Of a stretch of DNA of 64,000 nt, positions 18,759-27,706 are shown piece after piece. The notes under the pieces were generated by a model. That model was given only the letters and a program-made list of their open reading frames with translations. It searched no databases and was not told where the DNA came from. The position numbers and the translations under genes are program-made. The first letter of the stretch is position 1; each line of letters begins with the position of its first letter. The stretch is from Laspinema sp963821735 (GTDB lineage: Bacteria > Cyanobacteriota > Cyanobacteriia > Cyanobacteriales > Laspinemataceae). The stretch covers positions 930,001 to 994,000 of the forward strand of contig CAWGFK010000055.1 in NCBI GenBank assembly GCA_963821735.1, written 5' to 3'.

Positions 18759-20294
18759 TCAATATCCCTCAGCTTCAATTTGCCGAACTGCCGTGAGTGC
18801 GGAATAACTCACCCCCGCAGTTCCTTCCCCGGGATGGGTGGAATCTCCCACTAACCATAGATGCGGAATCGGAGTCCGCGTCGCTAGTCCAAAGGGTCCA
18901 AATGTCGCTACACGCTGCCCCACGCCTCCGACAATCCCGCGATCGCGTCCGGTAAATCGGGCAAATGTGCGCGGCGTCGCCGATTCCTGATAAACAATCG
19001 TCTCTGGATTCAGGGTAAAATACCCTGCCAACCGGGCGATTGCCTCGGTTTCATACTGTTGCTTTAACTGGGAATAATCCTCACAGTTGGTCCAAATTTG
19101 CGTATTCGTAAACGAGGAAGCAGTAATCGTTGCCATCCCCTCGGGCGATCGGCCATCTCCCACCCGACTCACGGACACAAATAAAGAATTATTCTCCCCA
19201 ATTTCTCCCTTATAATCATACAAAAATTGTAAATGCGGTGGACAATTCTCGGGAATCGCTTCCTGTTTCACTCCCAAATAAACCACAAATGCCCCGGATG
19301 CCGGAGGCAAATTCTCCACCCGACGCCGATACAACTGCTGAAATAAATTTTCTGAACCTTGGGGCAACTCTACTAGATTGACAAGATTTTGCACCGGCAC
19401 ATTTGCCACAATTAAATCCGGTTGTTCGGTCCAAATTTCCCCGGTTTTTTGATTAAGAATCGTCACCGTGGATGCACCTGTTTCTGTGACCTGAATCTGT
19501 TTGACCGTATGGCGCATGAACAATTCGCCCCCATGTTTTTCTAACCCTTCCACCAGGCGATCGCTCAATACTTGCATACTCCCTTTTAAATGGGATAACC
19601 CTTGGGGAGATTGGGACACCCCTAATGCTGTTGCTGCATATAATAACGCCGTTTCCTGGGCATTCACCTGGGAATATAATTTCAGTTGCAAATCTAGAAA
19701 GGTTTTCAGGCGCTTGTCTCGTTGTAATCCCAACCATCCCAAGGCATCCCCTACCGTCATTAACGTAAAGGGAACCGTCACCATCGTATCGGGACGCAGG
19801 GCTTTTATTAACTGCCAAACATCCCAGAGATTCCTCGGTGGTAACACCGGATCTCGTCCTTGAAACTGCCAGGAAGCGCGAAACAAAGTAGCCATTAACT
19901 GCCAAAAAGTTTCGCTACCGGGAAACTGGCGCTGCCGTTCCCGTTGCCATTGTTCTGGGTCCCGCCAAATATTAATCGGGGTGGTTTCTCCAGGCAGAAA
20001 TACGGCGCAGGCGGGGTCGCAGTCTGTTGCTTCGGGCAAATTGATTCCTAATTCTGAAAAAATCCGGTGATGAATCCCCCCGGGTTCTAATCCAGCGACT
20101 TGTGTTGCGCCCACATCAAAGGTAAATCCCTGGCGTCGGAAGGTTGAAGCGCATCCCCCTGGAACGATCGCCAGGTCGAAAACCCGCACTGCATAGCCTC
20201 GTTTGGCTAATAATGCCCCGGCAGTTAACCCGCCAATTCCTGCCCCAATAACAATAACGCGCGGTTGGTTTTCACCCTGATGATGGCTTGACAT
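18759..20294 (-). CDS. crtD: carotenoid desaturase, CrtD-type
   Basis: A 511-residue flavoprotein of the phytoene-dehydrogenase/carotenoid isomerase superfamily. The N-terminal VIVIGAGIGGLTAGALLAKRGY is the FAD-binding Rossmann motif, followed by VPGGCASTFRRQGFTFDVGATQVAGLEPGG. The C-terminal LWLVGDSTHPGEGTAGVSYSAL binds the flavin. The GATQVAGLEPGGIHHRIF and CDPACAVFLPGETTPINIWRDP stretches match what I remember of cyanobacterial C-3',4' desaturases (CrtD), which act on monocyclic carotenoids in myxoxanthophyll synthesis, rather than CrtP, CrtQ, CrtH or CrtO. No other carotenoid gene lies in the window. The family is certain; the CrtD subtype is fairly confident. Confidence 0.8.
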   Translation of the reverse strand: MSSHHQGENQPRVIVIGAGIGGLTAGALLAKRGYAVRVFDLAIVPGGCASTFRRQGFTFDVGATQVAGLEPGGIHHRIFSELGINLPEATDCDPACAVFLPGETTPINIWRDPEQWQRERQRQFPGSETFWQLMATLFRASWQFQGRDPVLPPRNLWDVWQLIKALRPDTMVTVPFTLMTVGDALGWLGLQRDKRLKTFLDLQLKLYSQVNAQETALLYAATALGVSQSPQGLSHLKGSMQVLSDRLVEGLEKHGGELFMRHTVKQIQVTETGASTVTILNQKTGEIWTEQPDLIVANVPVQNLVNLVELPQGSENLFQQLYRRRVENLPPASGAFVVYLGVKQEAIPENCPPHLQFLYDYKGEIGENNSLFVSVSRVGDGRSPEGMATITASSFTNTQIWTNCEDYSQLKQQYETEAIARLAGYFTLNPETIVYQESATPRTFARFTGRDRGIVGGVGQRVATFGPFGLATRTPIPHLWLVGDSTHPGEGTAGVSYSALTAVRQIEAEGY

Positions 20295-20599
20295 TCGAGA
20301 TCAGCTTTACATTTTTTAATATTTTTTTAATTGTAAAGGATTTTTTACAATTTGGGAACGGTGGGCGATGGGCAATAATTGACGAGTGAGTAGGTCCAGG
20401 GCCGGATCCTGACTGTCTCCGCTATCTGAGATTTGGGGCTTTTAGCCAGAATTTAATCCGGGGCATTCTGTAATTTTCATAAAAATAGGGCAACGGTTAA
20501 GGGGCTGTCATGAGGAAAAATGGCTGTCAATCCTGAGTCTTAGATAGAGTGGACATAGTAGATGATTCCCTGATAGGGTGAAGGCGATCGCCTTGTGAA

Positions 20600-20926
20600 T
20601 TAGACTAGGATGGTCGTGCCGACTCGAAGGATTTCATCAGCGGACCCGGACTCTACAATATCCAGTTCACAGGCGAGGTCACTGATTTCTAAAATGTATT
20701 GAACGGAAGTATTTAAGTTGCACAAACTTAAGCGTTTGCCAGTTTTGCGAACTAGGCGATCGACCGCCAATAAGGTGCTGACCCCACAATGACCCAAGGA
20801 CTTGACCCCGGCCAAATCAATGAAATAATGGTTATAGTTTTCCGCCACTAAAGCTGCTATTTTTTGCTGAAGCATTGCGGAGACTTTTACATCTAAATTG
20901 CCCTGGGGTTTAACAATGACGTTCAT
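20600..20926 (-). CDS. STAS-domain anti-sigma factor antagonist-like protein
   Basis: A 108-residue single STAS domain: a beta strand MNVIVKPQGNLDV, then a helix and YFIDLAGVKSLGHCGVSTLLAVDRLVRKTGKRLSL. The segment DLAGVKSLGHCGVSTL fits the SpoIIAA-type phosphorylation loop, D(L/F)..V..(M/L)DS.G, but with His/Cys where DS normally stands, so the phosphorylatable Ser may be Ser73 (SLG) or lost. These proteins bind anti-sigma factors or act in partner-switching. A good GGAGGA-like ribosome site precedes the ATG. No kinase or sigma factor is adjacent. Confidence 0.82.
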   Translation of the reverse strand: MNVIVKPQGNLDVKVSAMLQQKIAALVAENYNHYFIDLAGVKSLGHCGVSTLLAVDRLVRKTGKRLSLCNLNTSVQYILEISDLACELDIVESGSADEILRVGTTILV

Positions 20927-21058
20927 GCTGGTTCTCCTCCAAAACGGTCCATTGAATGGTTACCCTGATTAGCGATTCATTATGATGCCCCTGATCAAAT
21001 TGGCCAACAGGTGTTGGTTTTTACTGGATGAGGGAAAAATCCTATCCGTTCCTATTAT

Positions 21059-21170
21059 ATGGGGATGGGGGGGATTGGGGGGAAATTGGGAGATGGGGGG
21101 GATGGGGGATGGGGGAGAATTGGGAGAATTGGAAGAATTGGGAGAATTGGGAGAATTGGAAGATGTAACG
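21059..21170 (+). repeat. G-rich simple repeat (GGGGGATGGGG / GGGAGAATTGGA)
   Basis: A low-complexity tract of GGGGGGATTGGGG-like units passing into five or six tandem copies of a 9-base unit like GAATTGGGA or GAATTGGAA. Apparent ORFs through it (Gly/Glu/Leu runs) are artefacts of the repeat. The strand with the runs of four or more G could form quadruplexes. A related tract occurs at 55359-55446. Confidence 0.75.
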
Positions 21171-21336
21171 GGTTAGCAATTCCATCTATTTGGAGATGTA
21201 ATAAAATGGCTAGATATTTGGGGCGATCGCCTTGGGGTGAAGCAGCTTGGTAACGGAGAAATCTGTGATTGTCCCCTCCCCATTGCGTAAAGAATGATTA
21301 AGATAGAAGAAGAAATCTCAAATAAACGAGTATCTA

Positions 21337-22677
21337 ATGACTTCAACGCTTGTTAAGTTTTCCTCTCTCCCTCGTCTGAACTGCCCCAAAATTCATAGAC
21401 TCCCCAATGGATTGACGATTATCGCAGAACAGATGCCAGTGGAGGCGGTGAACCTGAGCATTTGGGCAAATGTTGGTTCGGCGGTGGAATCCGATGAGAT
21501 CAACGGGATGGCCCACTTTTTGGAGCACATGGTTTTTAAAGGAACCCAACGCCTGGAAAGCGGGGAGTTTGAACGCCGCATTGAGGAACGGGGTGCAGTC
21601 ACGAATGCAGCGACCAGTCAGGATTATACGCATTACTATATTACCTCCGCCCCCCAGGATTTTGCCGAACTTGCTCCTTTACAAATTGATGTGGTACTCA
21701 ATCCGAGTATTCCCGAGGATGGGTTTGAACGGGAAAGACTGGTGGTGTTAGAAGAAATTCGGCGATCGGAGGATAATCCCCGGCGCAGGATTTATTCTCG
21801 GGCAATGGAAACCGCGTTTGAACGATTGCCTTACCGTCGCCCGGTTTTAGGTCCGACGGAGACGATCGCCGGACTGAAGGCACAGCAGATGCGGGATTTC
21901 CACGGAACTTGGTATCAACCGCGATCGCTCACTGCCGTTGCCGTGGGCAATTTACCCGTGGAACAATTAATCGAAATTGTGGCAGAGGGGTTTGAAAAAA
22001 ACGGACGTCCCGCCTTCTCTCTCAATCCCAACTGGCAACTCGCCACCGATGAGGAAGAACTCATCCCAGAACCGAGTCAAGTCATTGGCGCAACCGGAGA
22101 ACCAGCATTTCAGCACATCGTCCGTCGGGAATTCATCGATGAAAAGCTGCAACAAGCTAGACTGGTGATGATGTGGCGCGTTCCGGGATTAACGGAATTA
22201 AACAAAACTTACGCCTTGGATGCCGTCGCCTCGATTCTGGGACGGGGACGGATGGGACGGTTAGTGCAAGATTTGCGAGAAGAGAAAGGGTTAGTTTCGG
22301 GCATTTCTGTCAGTAATAGTAGCTTTCATCACCAGGGGATTTTCACGATTTCTGCTCACTTGCCTTCGGAAAATCTGGAGAAAGTAGAAGCAGCAATCCA
22401 GGAACATCTTCGCACCTTCCATCGAGAGATGGTGCGGCAATCGGAAATCGATCGCATTGTCACGCAGGTGGTGAATCGGTTTATCTTTAGTAACGAGACC
22501 CCCAGCGATCGGGCCAACCTCTATGGATATTACCACTCCCTGATGGGAGATTTAGAACCGGCGTTCAATTATCCCACTCACTTACAGTCTCTCACTCCCG
22601 AAGACATCCAGCAAGCGGCATTAGACTATCTGTCTGCGGATGCTTATGGGGTGGTGACGATTAAACCGGCTGTATAA
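21337..22677 (+). CDS. M16 family zinc metallopeptidase
   Basis: A 446-residue pitrilysin/processing-peptidase family member. The inverted zinc motif HFLEHMVFKG (HxxEH) is near residue 62, with the downstream Glu ligand in the ERLVVLEEIRRSED helix near 136. The C-terminal half has the paired M16 domain, ALDAVASILGRGRMGRLVQDLREEKGLVSGIS, with the R/Y region that binds peptides. It is half the length of Ptr-type enzymes and matches two-domain bacterial processing peptidases, which may act as homodimers or with an inactive partner. In cyanobacteria such genes often occur as a pair; no partner is adjacent here. It is followed by a good terminator. Confidence 0.92.
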   Translation: MTSTLVKFSSLPRLNCPKIHRLPNGLTIIAEQMPVEAVNLSIWANVGSAVESDEINGMAHFLEHMVFKGTQRLESGEFERRIEERGAVTNAATSQDYTHYYITSAPQDFAELAPLQIDVVLNPSIPEDGFERERLVVLEEIRRSEDNPRRRIYSRAMETAFERLPYRRPVLGPTETIAGLKAQQMRDFHGTWYQPRSLTAVAVGNLPVEQLIEIVAEGFEKNGRPAFSLNPNWQLATDEEELIPEPSQVIGATGEPAFQHIVRREFIDEKLQQARLVMMWRVPGLTELNKTYALDAVASILGRGRMGRLVQDLREEKGLVSGISVSNSSFHHQGIFTISAHLPSENLEKVEAAIQEHLRTFHREMVRQSEIDRIVTQVVNRFIFSNETPSDRANLYGYYHSLMGDLEPAFNYPTHLQSLTPEDIQQAALDYLSADAYGVVTIKPAV

Positions 22678-22698
22678 TTCACGGAGTCCCCAGGTTAG

Positions 22699-22732
22699 GA
22701 AGACGCGATAATTCGCGTCTTTTCTATTTTAT
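22699..22732 (+). terminator. rho-independent terminator of the M16 peptidase gene
   Basis: The stem AAGACGCGA / TCGCGTCTT with an inner TAAT loop is followed by TTCTATTTT, a T-rich tail, 22 bases after the stop codon. It is the clearest intrinsic terminator in the window. Confidence 0.8.
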
Positions 22733-22761
22733 GGAGAGTTGCGATCGCCAGACTGATCCCC

Positions 22762-22872
22762 AATCCGGTTGGTAAAAGTCGGTTTTCGCTTGTAGCCCGC
22801 GCAGGTGAGGCTCCGTTTGTATAGCCCCACCCTTGAGGGTGTGGGTTTTTACCGACCGATCCCAACCGGATT
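22762..22872. mobile_element. 111-bp MITE-like element, copy 1
   Basis: The element is bounded by AATCCGGTTGG and its exact complement CCAACCGGATT. The interior carries two hairpins: a GCCCGCGCAGG..GAGGCTC region and CCCCACCCTTGAGGGTGTGGG. A second full copy of the same length lies at 57304-57414 in the opposite orientation, and the interior part recurs twice at 57538-57668. It has no coding capacity, so any mobility would need a transposase elsewhere. No target-site duplication is obvious to me. Confidence 0.7.
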
Positions 22873-23001
22873 CCGGATGAAATGACCCGACCCTTGGGCC
22901 AACCCGATGGGATATAATTTGGGGGGGTGAAACCCTAGAGAACGCAATAGCGCGATCGCACCCTTGCTCCTTTCCCCCGCTATATCACCCTACCCCTGAA
23001 A

Positions 23002-23790
23002 TTGAATATGGAAGCATCAAATTTAGCCCTCAAACAATTATGCAGACATTTGGCCGGTTATCAATGCGAATTGTCCGAAATCAACAACTCCTTACTGATT
23101 GGGTCAATCCAGAATGGATTACTGGAACTGGATTATTATGTCGATGTCGATGATGAATTCTATGAAGAAATCCTAGAACTCCTCGCCTTTCCCGACTTTG
23201 CCCCCTTTCTCAGAATCCTGCGCCTATCTGCCCCAGATGAAGGCATCAACGGAACGCGATCGTGGGATTTAGAACCCTTAACCCAAGGAGAAGCAACCTA
23301 TCAAAACCTCAGACTTTTAGACATCCAAGGCACCCAACCCTCACACCACAATCGCACCATTCTAGGCGACTTCGCCGAAGAGGGAATCACCGCCCGACTC
23401 CTGGATAAAATGCCCAATTTAGAACAACTCTCCATTCCCTCCGCCCCCAGTCCCGCCTTCTTTAACCGCCCCCCTCACCCGTTAAAACACCTCACCCTCC
23501 AAACCGGCTACGATACCCAAAATTTTATTCTAAACTTAGCCCAATCCACTTGTTTTAGTCAACTCAAAACCCTCGATTTCACCGACTATTCCGAAACCTA
23601 TATCCAAAATTACCAACAACACAAAACCCCAACCTCCCATTATTTCCATCTCTTTAACTCCACCGCCCTCCCCAATTTAGAAACCCTCACCCTAAGACAT
23701 TCCCTTTTAACAGAAACAGACACAACAGCATTAAAAAACACCCAATTAGGAAGCCAACTAGACCTCTTAAAACTTCTCCCCAGTTCGTAG
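23002..23790 (+). CDS. leucine-rich-repeat-like hypothetical protein
   Basis: A 262-residue protein with irregular leucine-rich segments: LRLLDIQGTQPS, MPNLEQLSIPSAPS, PLKHLTLQTGYDT, LKTLDFTDYSET and LPNLETLTLRHSLLTETD. Spaced about 25-50 residues apart, they suggest a short LRR solenoid, as in cyanobacterial STM4015-like proteins. The N-terminal third (LEEL..FPDFAPFLRILRLS) looks like the cap. No enzyme motif or membrane segment is present. The first ATG at 23002 is used; a second Met follows two codons later. The function is unknown, presumably protein binding. Confidence 0.6.
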   Translation: MNMEASNLALKQLCRHLAGYQCELSEINNSLLIGSIQNGLLELDYYVDVDDEFYEEILELLAFPDFAPFLRILRLSAPDEGINGTRSWDLEPLTQGEATYQNLRLLDIQGTQPSHHNRTILGDFAEEGITARLLDKMPNLEQLSIPSAPSPAFFNRPPHPLKHLTLQTGYDTQNFILNLAQSTCFSQLKTLDFTDYSETYIQNYQQHKTPTSHYFHLFNSTALPNLETLTLRHSLLTETDTTALKNTQLGSQLDLLKLLPSS

Positions 23791-23813
23791 TAACGACTGA
23801 AGTCGTTATCTTC
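23784..23813. repeat. single copy of the AACGACTnnAGTCGTT palindrome
   Basis: GTAGTAACGACTGAAGTCGTTATC overlaps the end of the LRR-like gene, whose stop codon TAG lies inside the repeat (within GTAGTAACG). The repeat thus supplies the C-terminus and stop, and may serve as the 3' end of the transcript. The rest of the gap to gcvH, to 24166, has no gene; no glycine riboswitch consensus was recognised. Confidence 0.6.
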
Positions 23814-24166
23814 TCAATCCTCCGCCCCATCCCATTCTGTGAAAATCCGTGAAATCAGTGGTTAAATGTATCCCACCCCTAAAATTAATCTCACCTCGCT
23901 TGTTTTAACCACAGATTTCAAGCGAAATGATAAAGCCTCCACCCCCTCACATTAAAATTTCGAGGTTAATAACCTGTAATCTCTAATAGTTATTGACAAA
24001 ATTTTCTTTCCATGATATTAGCAACTTACCCTACAAGGGAAAAAATCCCAACCCACTTCCCCCGGAAAAAGGAGATATTTGCAGAATTCGACAATTATGA
24101 TTGCCTTGTAGAGACGTCCTTTCTATGATTAGGGAAATCCCGTGCAGTTAGTGTGAGGAAATAAAC

Positions 24167-24556
24167 GTGAACCTGGAATATCCCGAAGATCTCAAATACC
24201 TTGATAGCCATGAGTACGTCCGCCTAGATGGGGAAATTGCTACCATAGGGATCAGCGCCTTTGCCCTGGATCAACTCGGGGACATCGTGTTTGTGGAACT
24301 GCCCGATATTAGCGAAGCCCTGGAAAAAGGCTCTACTTTTGGTACCATTGAGTCAGTCAAGGCAGTAGAAGACCTCTATGCCCCTATCTCCGGAACCATT
24401 GTCGAACGGAATAATGAAGTGATTGAAGCCCCAGAACTGATTGGAGACGACCCCTACGGTGAAGGGTGGTTGCTGAAGGTGCGGATTAATGACCCGGATG
24501 AACTTGAGGATGCGATGTCAGCGAATGAATATCGTGCCCAAGTTGAAGGAGAATAG
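24167..24556 (+). CDS. gcvH: glycine cleavage system H protein
   Basis: A 129-residue lipoyl carrier that shuttles the aminomethyl group from P to T protein and is re-oxidised by L protein. The lipoylation motif with its acceptor lysine is in TFGTIESVKAVEDLYAP near residue 64, surrounded by the H-protein core EYVRLDGEIATIGISAFALDQLGDIVFVELP. A GTG start is chosen, preceded by GAGGAA seven bases upstream. In cyanobacteria the complex recycles photorespiratory glycine, and gcvP follows after 156 bases. T protein (gcvT) is not in the window. Confidence 0.96.
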   Translation: MNLEYPEDLKYLDSHEYVRLDGEIATIGISAFALDQLGDIVFVELPDISEALEKGSTFGTIESVKAVEDLYAPISGTIVERNNEVIEAPELIGDDPYGEGWLLKVRINDPDELEDAMSANEYRAQVEGE

Positions 24557-24652
24557 CTTCGGGTTTGCACCACTCCCGTCTGAATCGCTAATATCAGCCC
24601 CCATCCGGAACCGATATAAGAAATTTTCAGAGTAATCATGCTTCCGGTGATG

Positions 24653-24686
24653 TTGTAGGGGCGCACCACGGTGCGCCCTCCCTGTT
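24653..24686. repeat. palindromic repeat GTAGGGGCGCA..TGCGCCC
   Basis: GTAGGGGCGCACCACGGTGCGCCCTCCCTG forms a stable hairpin between gcvH and gcvP. A related copy is just after petF at 40222-40254 (GTAGGGGCGCA...TGCGCCCCTAC). Here it might weaken read-through between the two genes. Confidence 0.6.
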
Positions 24687-24712
24687 AACCCCTCTCCCCA
24701 ATTCCACAACTC

Positions 24713-27649
24713 ATGCTAAATTTCGAGACAACCGTGAACGACACAGATTTAGTAAAACAGTCTGCGCCTAGTCCCGAGTTTCAACCCATGATGACCCCCG
24801 ATGCCTTTGTCCACCGACACAACGGACCCTCTGCGGATGACATTGCACAAATGCTTGAGGAACTGGGGTTTTCGAGTCTGGATTCCCTGATTGAGTCTAC
24901 GATTCCCAGTCGGATTCGCCGCAATACCCCCCTGAAGCTGCCGCAACCCCTCAGCGAAACCGCCGCATTAACCCAACTCAAACAAATCGCGTCCCAGAAT
25001 CAACTGTTCCGGTCCTTTATTGGCATGGGATACCATGACTGCATCACGCCGCCTGTGATTCAGCGGAATATCCTGGAAAATCCCGGGTGGTACACGGCAT
25101 ACACCCCTTACCAGGCAGAAATTGCCCAGGGACGATTGGAGGCCCTGCTGAATTTCCAAACGATGATTGTGGATTTGACAGGGTTAGAAATTGCCAATGC
25201 CTCTCTGTTGGATGAGGCGACAGCAGCAGCAGAAGCGATGACCCTGAGTTATGGGTTTTGTAAAACCAAGGCAACTGCTTATTTTGTCAGTGAGGATTGT
25301 CATCCCCAAACCCTTGAAGTCGTCCAAACTCGCGCTAGACCCCTAGGGATTGAAGTAATTGTCGGTAATTTTAGACAATTTAACTTCGATCGCCCGGTGT
25401 TTGGGGTGTTGTTACAATATCCCGCTACCGATGGCGCATTGTATGACTATCGGGAATTTGTAGAACAAGCGCATACTGCTGGCGCAGTTGTCACCGTTGC
25501 GGCAGATATTTTGAGTCTGGCATTACTCACCCCTCCCGGCGAATTTGGGGCGGATATTGCTGTGGGAAGTACCCAACGGTTTGGAGTCCCTTTGGGCTAT
25601 GGGGGACCCCACGCCGCCTATTTTGCCACTCGGGACGAGTATAAACGGCAGGTTCCGGGACGAATTGTGGGAGTGTCTAAGGATGTGAATGGCGATCGCG
25701 CCTTACGCTTGGCCCTGCAAACCCGCGAACAGCATATCCGTCGGGAAAAAGCAACCAGCAATATTTGCACCGCCCAAGTCTTATTAGCGGTAATTGCCTC
25801 CATGTATGCCGTATATCACGGTCCCGGAGGCATTAAACGCATCGCCGAAACCGTCCATCATCTCACGGTAATTTTAGCCGCCGGATTAAATCGTCTGGGA
25901 TACAACCTCGGTTCTGAACCCTTTTTCGATACCTTGCGGGTGGAGTTGGGGACAAAATCCCAGTCAGAACTTCTCGCAGCAGCAGCAAATCATCAGATTA
26001 ATCTCCGGGTTTTGGATGAAACCACCCTGGGAATTAGTTTAGATGAAACCACTACCCTGGAAGACTTACAGAATCTCTGGCAGATTTTTGCCAGTGGGGA
26101 ACCGTTACCGTTTACGGTGGAACAATTGGCGCAAGAGATAAATAGCAGCTTTGACTCGACCTTTGCGCGAACAAGCAGCTATCTCACCCATCCGGTATTT
26201 AATCGCTATCACTCAGAAACGGAACTGTTGCGCTATCTGCATCGCTTGGAATCCAAGGATTTATCTCTCACGACTTCGATGATTCCCTTGGGGTCTTGTA
26301 CCATGAAGCTGAATGCCACGGCAGAGATGATTCCCATCACTTGGCCGGAATTTGCCAAGATTCACCCGTTTGCACCAACTGCCCAAACCCAGGGATATCA
26401 AATGTTATTCCAGCAGTTGGAGGCAGGATTAGCGGAAATTACCGGATTTGCCGGGATTTCTCTCCAACCGAATGCCGGTTCCCAGGGGGAATATGCGGGA
26501 TTGTTGGTGATTCGTCAATATCACGAACATCGCGGAGAATCTCATCGCAATGTCTGTTTGATTCCGACTTCGGCACATGGGACGAATCCAGCAAGTGCGG
26601 TGATGTGCGGGATGAAGGTGGTGCCGATCGCCTGTGATGAGAATGGAAATATTAATGTTGAGGACCTGAAGGCGAAGGCGCAGAAGCATTCTCAGAACTT
26701 AGCTGCGTTGATGGTGACTTATCCTTCCACTCATGGGGTATTTGAGGTGGGGATTAAGGACCTGTGCCAGGTTATCCATGATTGTGGCGGTCAGGTGTAT
26801 ATGGATGGGGCGAATATGAATGCCCAAGTGGGGTTATGTCGTCCCGGGGATTTTGGGGCGGATGTCTGTCACTTGAATTTACATAAAACCTTCTGTATTC
26901 CGCATGGCGGTGGTGGTCCGGGGATGGGGCCGATTGGGGTGATGCCCCATTTGGTGCCGTTTTTACCGGGACATTCTGTGGTGAAAGTGGGCGGTGATGC
27001 GGCGATCGGGGCGGTTTCTGCGGCCCCTTGGGGAAGTGCGAGTATTCTGCCGATTTCCTGGATGTATATAGCAATGATGGGTTCGACAGGATTGACCGCA
27101 GCGACGCAAGTGGCGATTTTGAATGCGAATTATATTGCTAAACGGTTAGACCCGTTTTATCCGGTGTTGTATAAGGGTAAAACGGGGTTGGTGGCCCATG
27201 AGTGTATTTTGGATTTGCGATCGCTGAAAAAGACCGCAGGAATTGAGGTGGAAGATATTGCCAAACGGTTGATGGATTATGGGTTTCATGCGCCTACGGT
27301 TTCTTGGCCGGTGGCGGGGACAATTATGGTGGAACCGACGGAAAGTGAGTCTAAGGAGGAGTTAGACCGCTTCTGTGAGGCGATGATGGCGATTCGCGAG
27401 GAGATTCGGGCGATCGAGGCGGGGACGATGGATCGGGAAAATAATCCGTTGAAGAATGCGCCTCATCCGGCAACGGTGGCGATCGCCTCGGACTGGAATC
27501 ATCCTTATAGTCGGGAACAGGCGGTATTTCCGGCCCCTTGGACGCGAGAACACAAGTTTTGGCCCTCGGTGGGACGGATTGATAATGCTTATGGCGATCG
27601 CAATTTAGTTTGTGCTTGTTTGCCAATGGAAACCTATTCCCAGGAGTAA
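24713..27649 (+). CDS. gcvP: glycine dehydrogenase (decarboxylating), P protein
   Basis: A 978-residue fused P protein, which decarboxylates glycine with pyridoxal phosphate and passes the aminomethyl group to the lipoyl arm of GcvH. Both halves are present in one chain. The N-terminal FVHRHNGPSADDIAQML and FIGMGYHDCITPPVIQRNIL are characteristic, and the PLP-binding lysine lies in DVCHLNLHKTFCIPHGGGG near residue 725. PIGVMPHLVPFLPGH follows. The length is the usual one for the homodimeric form. It starts at the ATG at 24713 and is followed by a terminator hairpin. Confidence 0.97.
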   Translation: MLNFETTVNDTDLVKQSAPSPEFQPMMTPDAFVHRHNGPSADDIAQMLEELGFSSLDSLIESTIPSRIRRNTPLKLPQPLSETAALTQLKQIASQNQLFRSFIGMGYHDCITPPVIQRNILENPGWYTAYTPYQAEIAQGRLEALLNFQTMIVDLTGLEIANASLLDEATAAAEAMTLSYGFCKTKATAYFVSEDCHPQTLEVVQTRARPLGIEVIVGNFRQFNFDRPVFGVLLQYPATDGALYDYREFVEQAHTAGAVVTVAADILSLALLTPPGEFGADIAVGSTQRFGVPLGYGGPHAAYFATRDEYKRQVPGRIVGVSKDVNGDRALRLALQTREQHIRREKATSNICTAQVLLAVIASMYAVYHGPGGIKRIAETVHHLTVILAAGLNRLGYNLGSEPFFDTLRVELGTKSQSELLAAAANHQINLRVLDETTLGISLDETTTLEDLQNLWQIFASGEPLPFTVEQLAQEINSSFDSTFARTSSYLTHPVFNRYHSETELLRYLHRLESKDLSLTTSMIPLGSCTMKLNATAEMIPITWPEFAKIHPFAPTAQTQGYQMLFQQLEAGLAEITGFAGISLQPNAGSQGEYAGLLVIRQYHEHRGESHRNVCLIPTSAHGTNPASAVMCGMKVVPIACDENGNINVEDLKAKAQKHSQNLAALMVTYPSTHGVFEVGIKDLCQVIHDCGGQVYMDGANMNAQVGLCRPGDFGADVCHLNLHKTFCIPHGGGGPGMGPIGVMPHLVPFLPGHSVVKVGGDAAIGAVSAAPWGSASILPISWMYIAMMGSTGLTAATQVAILNANYIAKRLDPFYPVLYKGKTGLVAHECILDLRSLKKTAGIEVEDIAKRLMDYGFHAPTVSWPVAGTIMVEPTESESKEELDRFCEAMMAIREEIRAIEAGTMDRENNPLKNAPHPATVAIASDWNHPYSREQAVFPAPWTREHKFWPSVGRIDNAYGDRNLVCACLPMETYSQE

Positions 27650-27673
27650 TTTCAGGGAAGCAGAAATCCCCAG

Positions 27674-27706
27674 AAAGAAAGGGTGCGATCGCGCCCTTTC
27701 TTTGAT
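27674..27706 (+). terminator. terminator of gcvP built on a HIP1-like core
   Basis: Perfect arms AAAGAAAGGG..GCGATCGC..CCCTTTCTTT form a stem of about 14 pairs whose centre is the HIP1 octamer. It lies 25 bases after the gcvP stop and ends in a T-rich run. The stem is symmetric, so it could work in both directions. Confidence 0.7.

Noticed and set aside
21059..21253. Gly/Ile/Arg-rich plus-strand ORF
   Set aside because: It is a translation of the G-rich simple repeat, with no ribosome site.
23791..24166. Glycine riboswitch ahead of gcvH
   Set aside because: I looked for the conserved aptamer cores and did not find them; covariance search would be decisive.
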